Shown in pieces: positions 1-8,065 of a DNA stretch of 64,000 bases. A model generated the notes under the pieces. That model saw only the letters and a list, made by a program, of their open reading frames with translations, was not told the origin of the DNA and ran no database searches. The position numbers and the translations under genes were made by a program. The first letter of the stretch is position 1. Every line of letters starts with the position of its first letter. Source of the DNA: Vibrio toranzoniae. Lineage in GTDB: Bacteria > Pseudomonadota > Gammaproteobacteria > Enterobacterales > Vibrionaceae. Where the stretch lies: contig NZ_AP025514.1 of the NCBI RefSeq assembly GCF_024347655.1, positions 930,001 through 994,000 of the forward strand. Direction: 5' to 3'.

Positions 1-1321
1 GAATGGTGTGGAATGGGATGGTTTATTGAGTCAACTTGCGACCCAGTTACATCGCCTTGCAATGTTTCAAGCATTGCCATCAACCCTAGATAAAGCACAG
101 CCTGATGCTGAACGGATAGAACTGCTTAGCAACGCATTGAGCCCACAAGATATCCAACTGTACTATCAGATTGTGTTGAAAGGACGTCAAGACCTACCGT
201 TATCACCCACTGCGCGTGTTGGTATTGAGATGGTGGCTTTACGTATGTTGGCGTTTAGACCTGCAGAACAAGCAATGGCAACGGCAATATCGACTCAGTC
301 GACGAGCACTGCGCCAGTGGCAGCTCCGGGAGAGCCTCAGAGGCAACAACAGGCTCAGCAGCAGGGTTCAGCACAGTATTCCGATTCGCAAGGTTACGCT
401 GGCCATTCAGGCAGCCAAGGTTATCCTGAGCAGGATTACTCGCACAGTCAGTATGATGCACCACCGACTTATGACGAACGCCCTAGCTATGGTGCAGAGC
501 AGCCTCAACAGCAAGCAAATTATCAGAATCAGAGGCCAGCTCAGCCACACAACGATGCTTCACCTGTTTCTTCTGCTCCGCAAGGACAATCAGAACGTCC
601 TGCTTCGCCTGTAAGTGGTTTACGCCACCAACTGCGTTCTCAACGCAGGGGCAGCGCAGCACCAGAGAGCAAAGGTTCAGCGCCAAAAAAGACTAAAGCG
701 ACACCGGCTAAAACTTCAGTTCTTGACCGAGTTGCTCAGCAACACGGTGGCTCTGAGCGGGTGTCGCCAGCTTCTTTATCTACCTCTTCGACAGAAAAGG
801 TAACCAATGATAATGAACCTTATCGCTGGAAACCGTCTAAACCTGTAGTGAAAGAGGTGAACAAAGAGCTTACCCCCACTCAGATCAAGCGCGCGTTGGA
901 GCATGTTAAGACACCAGAAATGGTCGAAAAATTGCTTCAAGAGTCTATTTCTCAAGATCAATGGTCCGCCACGATTCAAAAGCTAGAGACAGCCAAGCTT
1001 GTTGAACAGTTAGCATTAAACTCAGTGTTTTCTAAAAATGGAACATCAATTACTCTAACGTTAAGAGCGAGTCAGGCTCACTTGAATACGGACCGTGCGC
1101 AGAGCGAACTATTACAGTCTCTCAATGCTGTACTCGGAGAAGAGTGTCATTTGAGCGTTGAAATCGGTGAGGGTGGAGAAACGCCTCTAGAACTACGAGA
1201 AAGATTGTATCAAGGCAAGTTGAAAGACGCGTTTACCAGTTTGGAAAACGATGCCAACGTACAGTTTATCGAAAAGCGTTTTGCTGCGGAGCTCGACAGA
1301 GACAGCGTTCGTCCTATCTAG
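1..1321 (+). CDS. dnaX: DNA polymerase III subunit tau/gamma (3' part, 5' end outside window)
   Basis: The frame is open from the first base, so the N-terminal ATPase domains of the clamp loader lie upstream of the window. What remains is the end of the collar domain (the stretch around WDGLLSQLATQLHRLAMFQ), a long Gln/Ser/Pro-rich linker, and a folded C-terminal domain beginning near EPYRWKPSKP. In the family this tau-specific part binds DnaB helicase and the polymerase alpha subunit. A slippery A AAA AAG lies in the linker, and about 209 codons follow it, close to the 213 residues that separate tau from gamma in E. coli. The downstream neighbours ybaB and recR are the usual dnaX-ybaB-recR order, which supports the identification. 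Confidence 0.95.
   Translation, partial: NGVEWDGLLSQLATQLHRLAMFQALPSTLDKAQPDAERIELLSNALSPQDIQLYYQIVLKGRQDLPLSPTARVGIEMVALRMLAFRPAEQAMATAISTQSTSTAPVAAPGEPQRQQQAQQQGSAQYSDSQGYAGHSGSQGYPEQDYSHSQYDAPPTYDERPSYGAEQPQQQANYQNQRPAQPHNDASPVSSAPQGQSERPASPVSGLRHQLRSQRRGSAAPESKGSAPKKTKATPAKTSVLDRVAQQHGGSERVSPASLSTSSTEKVTNDNEPYRWKPSKPVVKEVNKELTPTQIKRALEHVKTPEMVEKLLQESISQDQWSATIQKLETAKLVEQLALNSVFSKNGTSITLTLRASQAHLNTDRAQSELLQSLNAVLGEECHLSVEIGEGGETPLELRERLYQGKLKDAFTSLENDANVQFIEKRFAAELDRDSVRPI
685..696 (+). promoter_or_regulatory. Programmed -1 ribosomal frameshift site of dnaX
   Basis: The heptamer A AAA AAG occupies 685-691 in the frame CCA AAA AAG of dnaX. After a -1 slip the next codons are GAC and TAA (694-696), so a gamma-like product would end one residue after the slip. 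E. coli dnaX has the same heptamer followed by GAG TGA. A purine run AAAGG at 671-675, nine bases upstream, could serve as the Shine-Dalgarno-like stimulator. A strong hairpin exists at 727-749 (ACCG-A-GTTGC/GCAAC-A-CGGT), but it is 35 bases downstream, farther than the E. coli stimulator, so its role is uncertain. Confidence 0.75.
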
Positions 1322-1472
1322 AACACTATTCGTTTAGTGACCGGCATATCATCGCAGATAATCAAATCTGAGAACTGAACATCGAGGGGTTGAATCGCAT
1401 TGTTTTAACCCCCATTTAGGCACGTATAGCTTAATTAATTTTAATAAACCAATTAGACCAGAGAGTATTAAC

Positions 1473-1802
1473 ATGTTTGGTAAAGGCGGTATGGGCAACA
1501 TGATGAAGCAAGCCCAGCAAATGCAAGAGCGCATGCAAAAGCTTCAAGAAGAAATCGCAAATATGGAAGTTACAGGTGAGTCAGGTGCTGGCCTTGTAAA
1601 GGTAACGATCACTGGTAGTCACAGCGTTCGCCGTGTTGATATCGATGAAAGTTTAATGGAAGACGATAAAGAGATGCTTGAAGATCTTATCGCTGCTGCT
1701 TTCAACGATGCGGCTCGTCGTGTTGAAGAAACTCAAAAAGAGAAAATGGCTGGCGTAACTGGTGGAATGCAACTTCCACCAGGTATGAAGATGCCTTTCT
1801 AA
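1473..1802 (+). CDS. ybaB: Nucleoid-associated protein, YbaB/EbfC family
   Basis: This is a 109-residue protein of the YbaB/EbfC family, small dimeric DNA-binding proteins found between dnaX and recR. The N-terminus is a Met/Gln-rich helix ([20 protein letters not shown]), followed by the beta region around [19 protein letters not shown] and a C-terminal helix carrying EETQKEKM. Length and gene position match the family exactly. It likely shares transcription with dnaX and recR; gaps are 151 and 78 bases with no terminator seen. Confidence 0.95.
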   Translation: MFGKGGMGNMMKQAQQMQERMQKLQEEIANMEVTGESGAGLVKVTITGSHSVRRVDIDESLMEDDKEMLEDLIAAAFNDAARRVEETQKEKMAGVTGGMQLPPGMKMPF

Positions 1803-1880
1803 GTAACTTATTCTTAAAGATTAATTCAAGTAATGGTTTGTTGTGAACGAACGGTTACCTGAAAATCAGAACGGTTAAAT

Positions 1881-2480
1881 ATGCGTACCAGTCACATGCT
1901 GGAGCATCTGATGGAGGCCTTACGTTGTCTACCTGGGGTTGGTCCCAAGTCGGCGCAGCGTATGGCCTTTCATTTGTTACAGCGCGATAGAAAAGGCGGC
2001 CTACAGTTGGCTGAAGCTCTTAGCCAAGCAATGACTGAAATTGGTCATTGTAATGAGTGCCGTACTTTTACCGAAGAAGATACTTGCCATATTTGTACTA
2101 ATCCTAAACGTCAGGATAACGGTCAGATATGTGTAGTAGAAAGCCCTGCAGATATTGCAGCAATTGAAGCTACTGGCCAATATTCAGGTCGTTACTTTGT
2201 GTTGATGGGGCATCTTTCACCATTAGATGGTATTGGTCCAAGTGATATCGGTCTCGATGTTTTGGACTACCGCTTACGCCGTGGTGATATCTCTGAAGTA
2301 ATCCTAGCGACGAACCCGACAGTTGAAGGGGAAGCAACAGCGCATTACATCGCAGAGCTGTGTAGTGCCCATGAAGTGAACGCAAGCCGTATTGCTCATG
2401 GTGTTCCCGTTGGTGGTGAGCTAGAGCTGGTGGATGGCACTACGCTTTCTCACTCCTTACTCGGTCGTCATAAGATCTAA
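1881..2480 (+). CDS. recR: Recombination mediator protein RecR
   Basis: RecR acts with RecF and RecO in loading RecA at gaps. The 199-residue protein has the usual plan: a helix-hairpin-helix at about residues 10-30 ([17 protein letters not shown]), a four-cysteine zinc motif (C57, C60, C69, C72), and a Toprim domain from about 80 to 175. It is the last gene of the dnaX-ybaB-recR run and is followed immediately by a strong terminator. Confidence 0.97.
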   Translation: MRTSHMLEHLMEALRCLPGVGPKSAQRMAFHLLQRDRKGGLQLAEALSQAMTEIGHCNECRTFTEEDTCHICTNPKRQDNGQICVVESPADIAAIEATGQYSGRYFVLMGHLSPLDGIGPSDIGLDVLDYRLRRGDISEVILATNPTVEGEATAHYIAELCSAHEVNASRIAHGVPVGGELELVDGTTLSHSLLGRHKI

Positions 2481-2516
2481 AAAAGCCGCTTGGTGAATTA
2501 TCACTAAGCGGCTTTT
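2481..2516 (+). terminator. Rho-independent terminator after recR
   Basis: A long stem AAAAGCCGCTTGGTGA with loop ATTA and near-perfect complement ending GCGGCTTTT begins right after the recR stop codon. The symmetric A and T tracts mean it could work in both directions. Confidence 0.9.
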
Positions 2517-2611
2517 CTTTTACCTGCATAGGTAGAAGCGACGATTAAGACGACACTACCACCTAACACCACCCCAAATGTTCCGACCATTTCTAACGTA
2601 TACCTATTCAT
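2504..2611 (-). CDS. Possible 35-residue membrane protein
   Basis: An ATG at 2611 opens a 35-codon frame on the minus strand. The peptide begins MNRYTLEMVGTFGVVLGG, has one hydrophobic segment of about 20 residues rich in Gly and Val, and ends with a basic tail (GKRKAA), the plan of a single-pass small membrane protein. Its last codons fall inside the recR terminator stem, and only a weak ribosome site precedes the start, so it may be chance. No family is recognised. Confidence 0.35.
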   Translation of the reverse strand: MNRYTLEMVGTFGVVLGGSVVLIVASTYAGKRKAA

Positions 2612-2700
2612 AACCATTCTTATTAATCTGGAATAGTCTCAACAAGACGTTGAGATTTCGAAAATTTGTGAAATCTGGGGGGATATAAGAGCAAATACGC

Positions 2701-2949
2701 TTAGGTAATCGCTTCTAACTCGATAAGGTTATCGAGTGCTTCTTGGTCCGTCTTTCCACAAACACTAGGGCAGGCTTTGAACTGATGGCACACTTTAGGG
2801 CGTGAAGGTTGCCCGAATAACTTACATAGGTCTTGTTCATTTAATTGGATGCAGCGTACACCAGCAGGTTTGCCATTAGGCATTCCAGGAATAGCAGATG
2901 TAATACTCGGAGCGATACAACAAGCTCCACAACCTAAACGACATTCCAT
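2701..2949 (-). CDS. YkgJ-type cysteine-cluster protein
   Basis: The ATG at 2949 gives an 82-residue protein starting MECRLGCGACCIAPSI; the open frame extends farther upstream but that part has no family character. Cysteines in a CxxxCGACC arrangement, then single cysteines and CHQFKACPSVCG, mark the YkgJ family, small proteins thought to bind metal (possibly Zn or Fe-S). The function is unknown. The neighbouring divergent gene at 3109 carries a similar cysteine cluster. Confidence 0.8.
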   Translation of the reverse strand: MECRLGCGACCIAPSITSAIPGMPNGKPAGVRCIQLNEQDLCKLFGQPSRPKVCHQFKACPSVCGKTDQEALDNLIELEAIT

Positions 2950-3108
2950 CAAATTAAACTCACTAAATAACAGGGGGCGCGATAGTAGCAAAAAATGATG
3001 AGAGTGACAGCTGTTGATTGAATCAAAGAATGAACAATTATTATCCTTGAACTTTTTATGGGCTAGCGGTATAACACGCACCCCAGTAAACAAGTATGAA
3101 GTAATCCT

Positions 3109-3546
3109 ATGACGAACCCATTTTGGCAAGAAAAAACACTAGAGCAGATGACAGAGGATGAGTGGGAATCACTGTGTGACGGTTGTGGTAAGTGTTGCCT
3201 ACATAAACTAATGGATGAAGATAGTGATGAAGTCTACTACACCAACGTGGCGTGTAGCTGGTTAAATGACAAAACATGTTCGTGTAAAGATTACCCGAAC
3301 CGCTTCACGTCAGGTGAAGAGTGTTTGAAGCTGACTCGTGACAAGATCGATGAATTTCATTGGCTACCAGACACCTGTGCTTACCGTCTTCTATCAGAAT
3401 CTAAGCCGATTCCCAAATGGCACCCATTGATCACGGGTTCTAAATCAGAGATGCATGCAGCAGGTGAAAGCGTTCGTAATCAAGTGGTATACGAAATTGA
3501 TGTAGTTGATTGGGAAGACCACATATTGAACCACCCGAATCGCTAG
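3109..3546 (+). CDS. ycgN: YcgN family cysteine-cluster protein (UPF0260)
   Basis: The 145-residue protein has the N-terminal cluster [11 protein letters not shown] (C23, C26, C29, C30) followed by C49, C57 and C59, and the conserved [10 protein letters not shown] and KWHPLITG segments of the YcgN/UPF0260 family. The role is not established; a metal or Fe-S site is likely from the cysteine spacing. It is followed by a terminator and appears to be a single-gene unit. Confidence 0.9.
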   Translation: MTNPFWQEKTLEQMTEDEWESLCDGCGKCCLHKLMDEDSDEVYYTNVACSWLNDKTCSCKDYPNRFTSGEECLKLTRDKIDEFHWLPDTCAYRLLSESKPIPKWHPLITGSKSEMHAAGESVRNQVVYEIDVVDWEDHILNHPNR

Positions 3547-3553
3547 TTATTCT

Positions 3554-3583
3554 AAAAACAGCCGCTCTTGAGCGGCTGTTTTG
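3554..3583 (+). terminator. Terminator after ycgN
   Basis: The hairpin CAGCCGCT/AGCGGCTG at 3559-3578 is followed by a T-rich run and lies eight bases after the ycgN stop. Confidence 0.85.
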
Positions 3584-3620
3584 CTATTCGGTAGTACCAA
3601 AAAAAACCAACAACTAGAAT

Positions 3621-3642
3621 CAAAAAACGCCCCGAAGGGCGC
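3621..3642 (-). terminator. Terminator after the alkaline phosphatase gene
   Basis: On the minus strand a short GC-rich stem (GCCC TTCG GGGC) is followed by six T residues. It lies just beyond the 3' end of the phosphatase gene at 3669. Confidence 0.8.
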
Positions 3643-3668
3643 TTGCTTAAACGAGTAAAAAGTTCAGG

Positions 3669-5246
3669 CTAGTTTACTTGTTGTTTAATGTACTCACCCA
3701 GTTCTGAGTGGTGCATGATTTTCGAAACTGGCAGTATTTTCTCTGCTGGGCCCCAAGCAAAAACGTTCACTGGTGTGTGAGTGTGTGTGCCTGTACCCCA
3801 AACGATGTTTTGACCTGTTGCTTGTTCACGAGCAAGTAAATTGCCACGGTCGTTATAAGGGAAGAACGCATCAAAATCGTTGATAGCAGGCACTTCTTCT
3901 GCAGACAAGTATTTGTGCTGAGCCAATCGGTATGGGTTCGGCTTACTGGCTAATATGTTTTTCGCCTGTTCCGCTGTGATAGGGAACTCACTATTCTGGT
4001 TGACGATCTCAGCCAGCTTTTCAGGTGTTTGCTGCGCTTTATCCAGCTTCTGATATTCGCTGATCATGCCATAGTAGCTTTGTTTCTGATTATATAAACC
4101 ATCTAGAATGTCGAATGCACCAAAGTTAAAGTTGGGTGCATAGTCGCGATCAGCGAAAGCTTCGCCAGAACGTTTCTGTGGTTTTGGTAGGTTGTCAGAA
4201 GAGTAGCTAAACCCGAAAGAACCCGTTTCGTGGTCTGCGGTCACTATCACGATCGTGTCTTCACGATCTTTTGCCCATTCATACACCGTTTGGATCGCTT
4301 CATCAAACTTGAGCAGTTCATGCAGCATAGTGCCGGCATCGTTACTATGGCCCGCCCAGTCGATTTGACCGCCTTCAACCATTAGGAAAAAGCCGTCTTC
4401 ATCTTTGGATAAGACGTTGAGTGCTTTTTGTGTCATCTCTTTCAAGCTTGGCTGAGTACGGTCGCCACTTTTTTTCTTGTTGCTGTAAGCGATGCCGTCA
4501 TCCATGCCTGAGTAGGCGAACAGGCCAAGTAGCTTATCGCCTTTAGCTTCTTCTAACATGCTACGGTTAAACGCCAGTTGGTAGCCGTCCTTTTCTGCTT
4601 CAGTTAGAAGGTTACGGTCGTCTTTACGTTTTGATTTTAGGTAAACATCGCCCTGAGTCAATTTCTCAAGTTGCTTGTAGGTTTCGCCTTTGTCATTGGT
4701 CGATTTTGGAATCCAGTGACGTAGCCCGCCTGAAAGCATTACATCAACGCCCGTTTCTAGCATGTCGTTAGCAATTTGGTTTTCGAGTGAACGGTGAGGT
4801 TGGTGAGCCGCAAAAGAAGCGGGTGTCGCGTGAGTTAAACGCGTGTCGGACACTAGGCCAGTTGCTTTGCCTGCTTTTTTGGCTTTCTCAAGTACCGTCT
4901 CGACATGATTGCCTTGCGAGTCAATGCCAATCACTTCTGAACCACTATAGATACCCGTTGCAAGCATGGTTGCAGAACAAGCGGAATCTACCACAATCGC
5001 ATCTTCTGGGTGAGTCAGGGATGAACCAATGACCCCTTCTTGAGCTAATTGGTAAAGGGCGGTTTTATTCCCTTTATAAATGGAATTTGGCGCCTGGTTC
5101 GCGTAGGTTTCCAATAAGCCAACTTGCTGAGGTCCCATACCATCACCAATCATCAGAATGACGTTTTTGATTTCTGCTGAAAGTACGTTGAATGAGAGTG
5201 TTGAGGTTGCCACTGCGGCAATGATTGGTTTAATAATGTGCTTCAT
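3669..5246 (-). CDS. phoA: Secreted alkaline phosphatase
   Basis: The 525-residue precursor starts with a Sec signal peptide (about residues 1-24, ending VLSA). The alkaline phosphatase superfamily signatures are clear: LMIGDGMG near 31-38, the nucleophile motif VVDSACSAT with Ser88, ADHETGSFGFS for the metal site, and GTHTHTPV near the C-terminus. These enzymes release phosphate from monoesters in the periplasm. The protein is longer than E. coli PhoA (471), in the size range of cold-active Vibrio phosphatases that carry insert loops; that subgroup placement is inference. A set of Pho-box-like repeats lies upstream. Confidence 0.93.
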   Translation of the reverse strand: MKHIIKPIIAAVATSTLSFNVLSAEIKNVILMIGDGMGPQQVGLLETYANQAPNSIYKGNKTALYQLAQEGVIGSSLTHPEDAIVVDSACSATMLATGIYSGSEVIGIDSQGNHVETVLEKAKKAGKATGLVSDTRLTHATPASFAAHQPHRSLENQIANDMLETGVDVMLSGGLRHWIPKSTNDKGETYKQLEKLTQGDVYLKSKRKDDRNLLTEAEKDGYQLAFNRSMLEEAKGDKLLGLFAYSGMDDGIAYSNKKKSGDRTQPSLKEMTQKALNVLSKDEDGFFLMVEGGQIDWAGHSNDAGTMLHELLKFDEAIQTVYEWAKDREDTIVIVTADHETGSFGFSYSSDNLPKPQKRSGEAFADRDYAPNFNFGAFDILDGLYNQKQSYYGMISEYQKLDKAQQTPEKLAEIVNQNSEFPITAEQAKNILASKPNPYRLAQHKYLSAEEVPAINDFDAFFPYNDRGNLLAREQATGQNIVWGTGTHTHTPVNVFAWGPAEKILPVSKIMHHSELGEYIKQQVN

Positions 5247-5292
5247 TAGTTGTCCCTTTTCATATAAGCCGGATGATTAGAACATCAAAACA

Positions 5293-5321
5293 TGTCAAAG
5301 TCGTTTCACATTTGTTTCATA
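5293..5321 (+). promoter_or_regulatory. Pho-box-like direct repeats upstream of phoA
   Basis: Three 7-base units, TGTCAAA (5293), TTTCACA (5304) and TTTCATA (5315), repeat with an exact 11-base period, the spacing of PhoB boxes. They sit 47-75 bases before the phosphatase start. They read on the strand opposite to the gene, whereas E. coli Pho boxes usually read with it, so PhoB binding is a prediction only. Confidence 0.45.
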
Positions 5322-5362
5322 ATTATAAATTTGAGTAATAACTCAAAGTTCTGAGAGAACAT

Positions 5363-5394
5363 AAAAAAAGGCTCACATTTCGGTGAGCCTTTTG
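5363..5394 (-). terminator. Terminator after the BCCT transporter gene
   Basis: The stem AGGCTCAC/GTGAGCCT at 5369-5390 is followed on the minus strand by a run of T residues, 46 bases past the transporter stop codon. Confidence 0.88.
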
Positions 5395-5439
5395 CTTACT
5401 TAGGAGTGTCCAAGTAAATGGACGACGTTATGGCTAATG

Positions 5440-7332
5440 TTAAGCAAGTGGTAGTTGCGTAACCACTTGATTGAATGCAATTCGAGCATTCTGAGCTTGC
5501 TCAGATAACTCGATCTTCTTAGCTTGTGCGGTACTTAGATTACTCTCGGCCTGCTCAAGTGCTTGTTGCAGATTCTCTGGTAATTCGTGAGTTTCCATTT
5601 GTGAACCTTGTTCTAACACATAAGCGCGAATTTCTTTCTTCACTGTAGCAAGTTCTTTGTATGCAATACGCTCCAGTTCAGCGGCATCTTGTGCTGCATC
5701 TCTTTCTTTCTCAAACTGAGCCAGTGCCATACCTTCTGCAGACCATGGATCCATGTCTGGCAACTCTTCGATGTTAATCGTTGGTTCGATGTACGCATCT
5801 TGGTGGCGCAGGTCGAGGTTAGTCGCACGAACTGCTGAGATCATCAGCATCACAGAAATAACAAGCAACGGTAAACCACCGACAATTGCCGCGGTTTGTA
5901 GTGTACTTAAACCACCCAAGAACATCAGAATCGTTGGTAAGAACGACAGAGTGAATGCCCAGAACATACGGTTCCAACGCATTGGTTCTTCAGTCACATT
6001 GTTTTGAACCACAGACGCAAGGATGTATGAGATAGAGTCAAACGTCGTTGCTGTAAAGATGATACAAAGCAGAGTGAATACCGCGATAACTAGAGTGCTC
6101 ATCGGCAGTTGCGCTAGCATCGAGAAAATGGCCTTAGTTGCGCCTTCGGCATTCAGGATAGCAACCACATCGAGTTCACCGGAAAGTTGTAGTGATAATC
6201 CGTAGTTACCTAGGATCATGAAGAACAAGAAACACCCTAGTGAACCGAAGAAGATAGAACCTGACACCATTTGTTTGATGGTTCTGCCGCGAGAGATACG
6301 CGCAACAAACAGACCCATACTCGGTGCAAATACTAACCACCATGCCCAGTAAAAAATGGTCCAGTCTTGTGGGAAGTGGGTGTTTTCAAAGGTACCGTAA
6401 CCTCCAAATGGTTCTGCCCATGTCGCCATCACGAAGAAGTTAGACAGTAGGCGACCAATTGAATCTAAACCAGTTTCAAGCATGAAGATGGTTGGACCCG
6501 CAATCAACACGAAAACCAGTAGACCCATCGCACCCCAGAAATTGATATTACTTAGAATCTTGATGCCTTTTTCTAATCCTGCATAAGATGAGTAAGCAAA
6601 AATCGCAGTACACACTAAAAGCACCATCACTTGCGTTAGGTTATTTTTAGGTAGACCAAATAGGTGGTTCAGACCTTCAGTAATAAGAGGGGCTGCTAAA
6701 CCTAATGTTGTCGCCGCACCGCCAAGTAGGCCGAAAATGAATAGGATATCGACGATTTTTCCAGGTACGCCTTTACTGCGGTGCTCACCAAGAACAGGCA
6801 TCAGCGCACTAGAGATCTTTAGAACGGGCTGTTTACGAACATAGAAAAAGTAAGCAATAGGAATTGCAGGGATTAGATAGATAGACCAAGCAATAGGTCC
6901 CCAGTGGAACAAACCGTAAGTTGCTGCCCAGCGAACCGCCTCTTCGCTGCCCGGCTCTAGTTGGAAAGGAGGTGATTGGTAGTAGTAAGCCCACTCAATA
7001 CAGCCCCAGTACAGGATACTTGCACCGATACCACCACAAAATAGCATTGCAGCCCATGATGCTGTTTTGAATTCAGGCTCTTCATCAGCTTCTCCTAGTT
7101 TGATTTGTCCCATATCACTGAAGACAACGTAAACCATAAATGCGCAGGCAGCGAGACCTAAAGCAAGATAGAGAAATCCAAGCTGATCTGTCATGAATGT
7201 TTTTGCAACCGCAATCCAGTCTGCGCCCTGAGTCGGGAACAAAATGAGCGGGAAAACTATCGTGAGTAGGAGTGCAATTGCACCAAAGAAGGTTGGCTTA
7301 TCAATAAGCTCAAAAGCGTTTTTCACGAGCAT
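5440..7332 (-). CDS. BCCT family betaine/carnitine/choline-type transporter
   Basis: The 630-residue protein has twelve hydrophobic segments and the family's aromatic signature near DWTIFYWAWWLVFAPSMG, so it belongs to the betaine-carnitine-choline transporters of the inner membrane. The segment GGIGASILYWGCIEW followed by YYYQSPPF resembles the CaiT side of the family, but the substrate and whether it is proton-, sodium-coupled or an exchanger cannot be decided. After the last membrane helix there is a C-terminal tail from about residue 520, highly charged and predicted coiled coil, of the sort that senses osmotic state in relatives. It is transcribed alone. Confidence 0.9.
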   Translation of the reverse strand: MLVKNAFELIDKPTFFGAIALLLTIVFPLILFPTQGADWIAVAKTFMTDQLGFLYLALGLAACAFMVYVVFSDMGQIKLGEADEEPEFKTASWAAMLFCGGIGASILYWGCIEWAYYYQSPPFQLEPGSEEAVRWAATYGLFHWGPIAWSIYLIPAIPIAYFFYVRKQPVLKISSALMPVLGEHRSKGVPGKIVDILFIFGLLGGAATTLGLAAPLITEGLNHLFGLPKNNLTQVMVLLVCTAIFAYSSYAGLEKGIKILSNINFWGAMGLLVFVLIAGPTIFMLETGLDSIGRLLSNFFVMATWAEPFGGYGTFENTHFPQDWTIFYWAWWLVFAPSMGLFVARISRGRTIKQMVSGSIFFGSLGCFLFFMILGNYGLSLQLSGELDVVAILNAEGATKAIFSMLAQLPMSTLVIAVFTLLCIIFTATTFDSISYILASVVQNNVTEEPMRWNRMFWAFTLSFLPTILMFLGGLSTLQTAAIVGGLPLLVISVMLMISAVRATNLDLRHQDAYIEPTINIEELPDMDPWSAEGMALAQFEKERDAAQDAAELERIAYKELATVKKEIRAYVLEQGSQMETHELPENLQQALEQAESNLSTAQAKKIELSEQAQNARIAFNQVVTQLPLA

Positions 7333-7437
7333 AATTCCATTAAAATGAGAGAGGAATTATGGAGTGAACTCATTTTTTAGGGCAAATCGAATCTATTGTC
7401 GTAACAACAAATAGATTTAATTCATGAGGGGAGGGCG

Positions 7438-7791
7438 TTAAACCAGAGCGAGAAGGATCCCACCAACGGTTGCCGCTGCGGACAGGTATTGCCCTGCAGA
7501 ATAAGAACCATCGTCCTCTTCTTCAATCTTATCTGGGTGATCCATACCTAAAGCGCCATGAGCAAATGACTCAACCTTATCGGTAACGGTCGCGTTTTCA
7601 GCTTCGACCTTTTTGGCTTCTTTATCGATCTCTTTAAGGGCAGATAATAGGGCTTTGCCTTCATCAGAAAGCTTCACGGTATTTTGCTCAACCTTAAGAG
7701 GTGCAGGCTTTTCAGCTTCATTGCTTTTAGCTTGTGCGCTCATTTGCGAAGGTGAATACAGCTGAGTGTTACTCGTTCCTACTGGCGTCAT
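7438..7791 (-). CDS. Conserved Vibrio-type hypothetical protein
   Basis: The ATG at 7791 is preceded by AAGGAGAG and is preferred to the upstream Met; it gives 117 residues starting MTPVGTSNTQLYSPSQ. The middle is Ala/Glu/Lys-rich and helical (KLSDEGKALLSALKEIDKEA), followed by an acidic patch EEEDDG and a short hydrophobic C-terminus that could touch a membrane. No known domain is recognised. It stands alone between the transporter and chaN-like genes. Confidence 0.75.
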   Translation of the reverse strand: MTPVGTSNTQLYSPSQMSAQAKSNEAEKPAPLKVEQNTVKLSDEGKALLSALKEIDKEAKKVEAENATVTDKVESFAHGALGMDHPDKIEEEDDGSYSAGQYLSAAATVGGILLALV

Positions 7792-8065
7792 ATCGCTCTC
7801 CTTACCTATCCTTAAATATAGTATCGGCAGAGGTGTGAAAAACTTGTGCAATTAATCATCGATAGTGATGCTTTTTATTCGCACATTACATTTTCTTCTG
7901 CTTAATCAAAACCGCTTGGTAATTAAGCAATTCCTATGCCGATATTAATATTTAACTTAGAGCGCTATTGAACAAACTTTTAGCGTGCCAGACTTCTAGG
8001 TTACCAGGTTTCTCGCTTACCAGACTTCAACTTAAATAAAGCTTAAGGCTGGATTGAGAATGTAT

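Noticed and set aside
7975..8045. Repeated ACCAG/CCAGACTTC words before the chaN-like gene end
   Set aside because: The words are irregularly spaced and imperfect, and no stem or known element can be formed from them.
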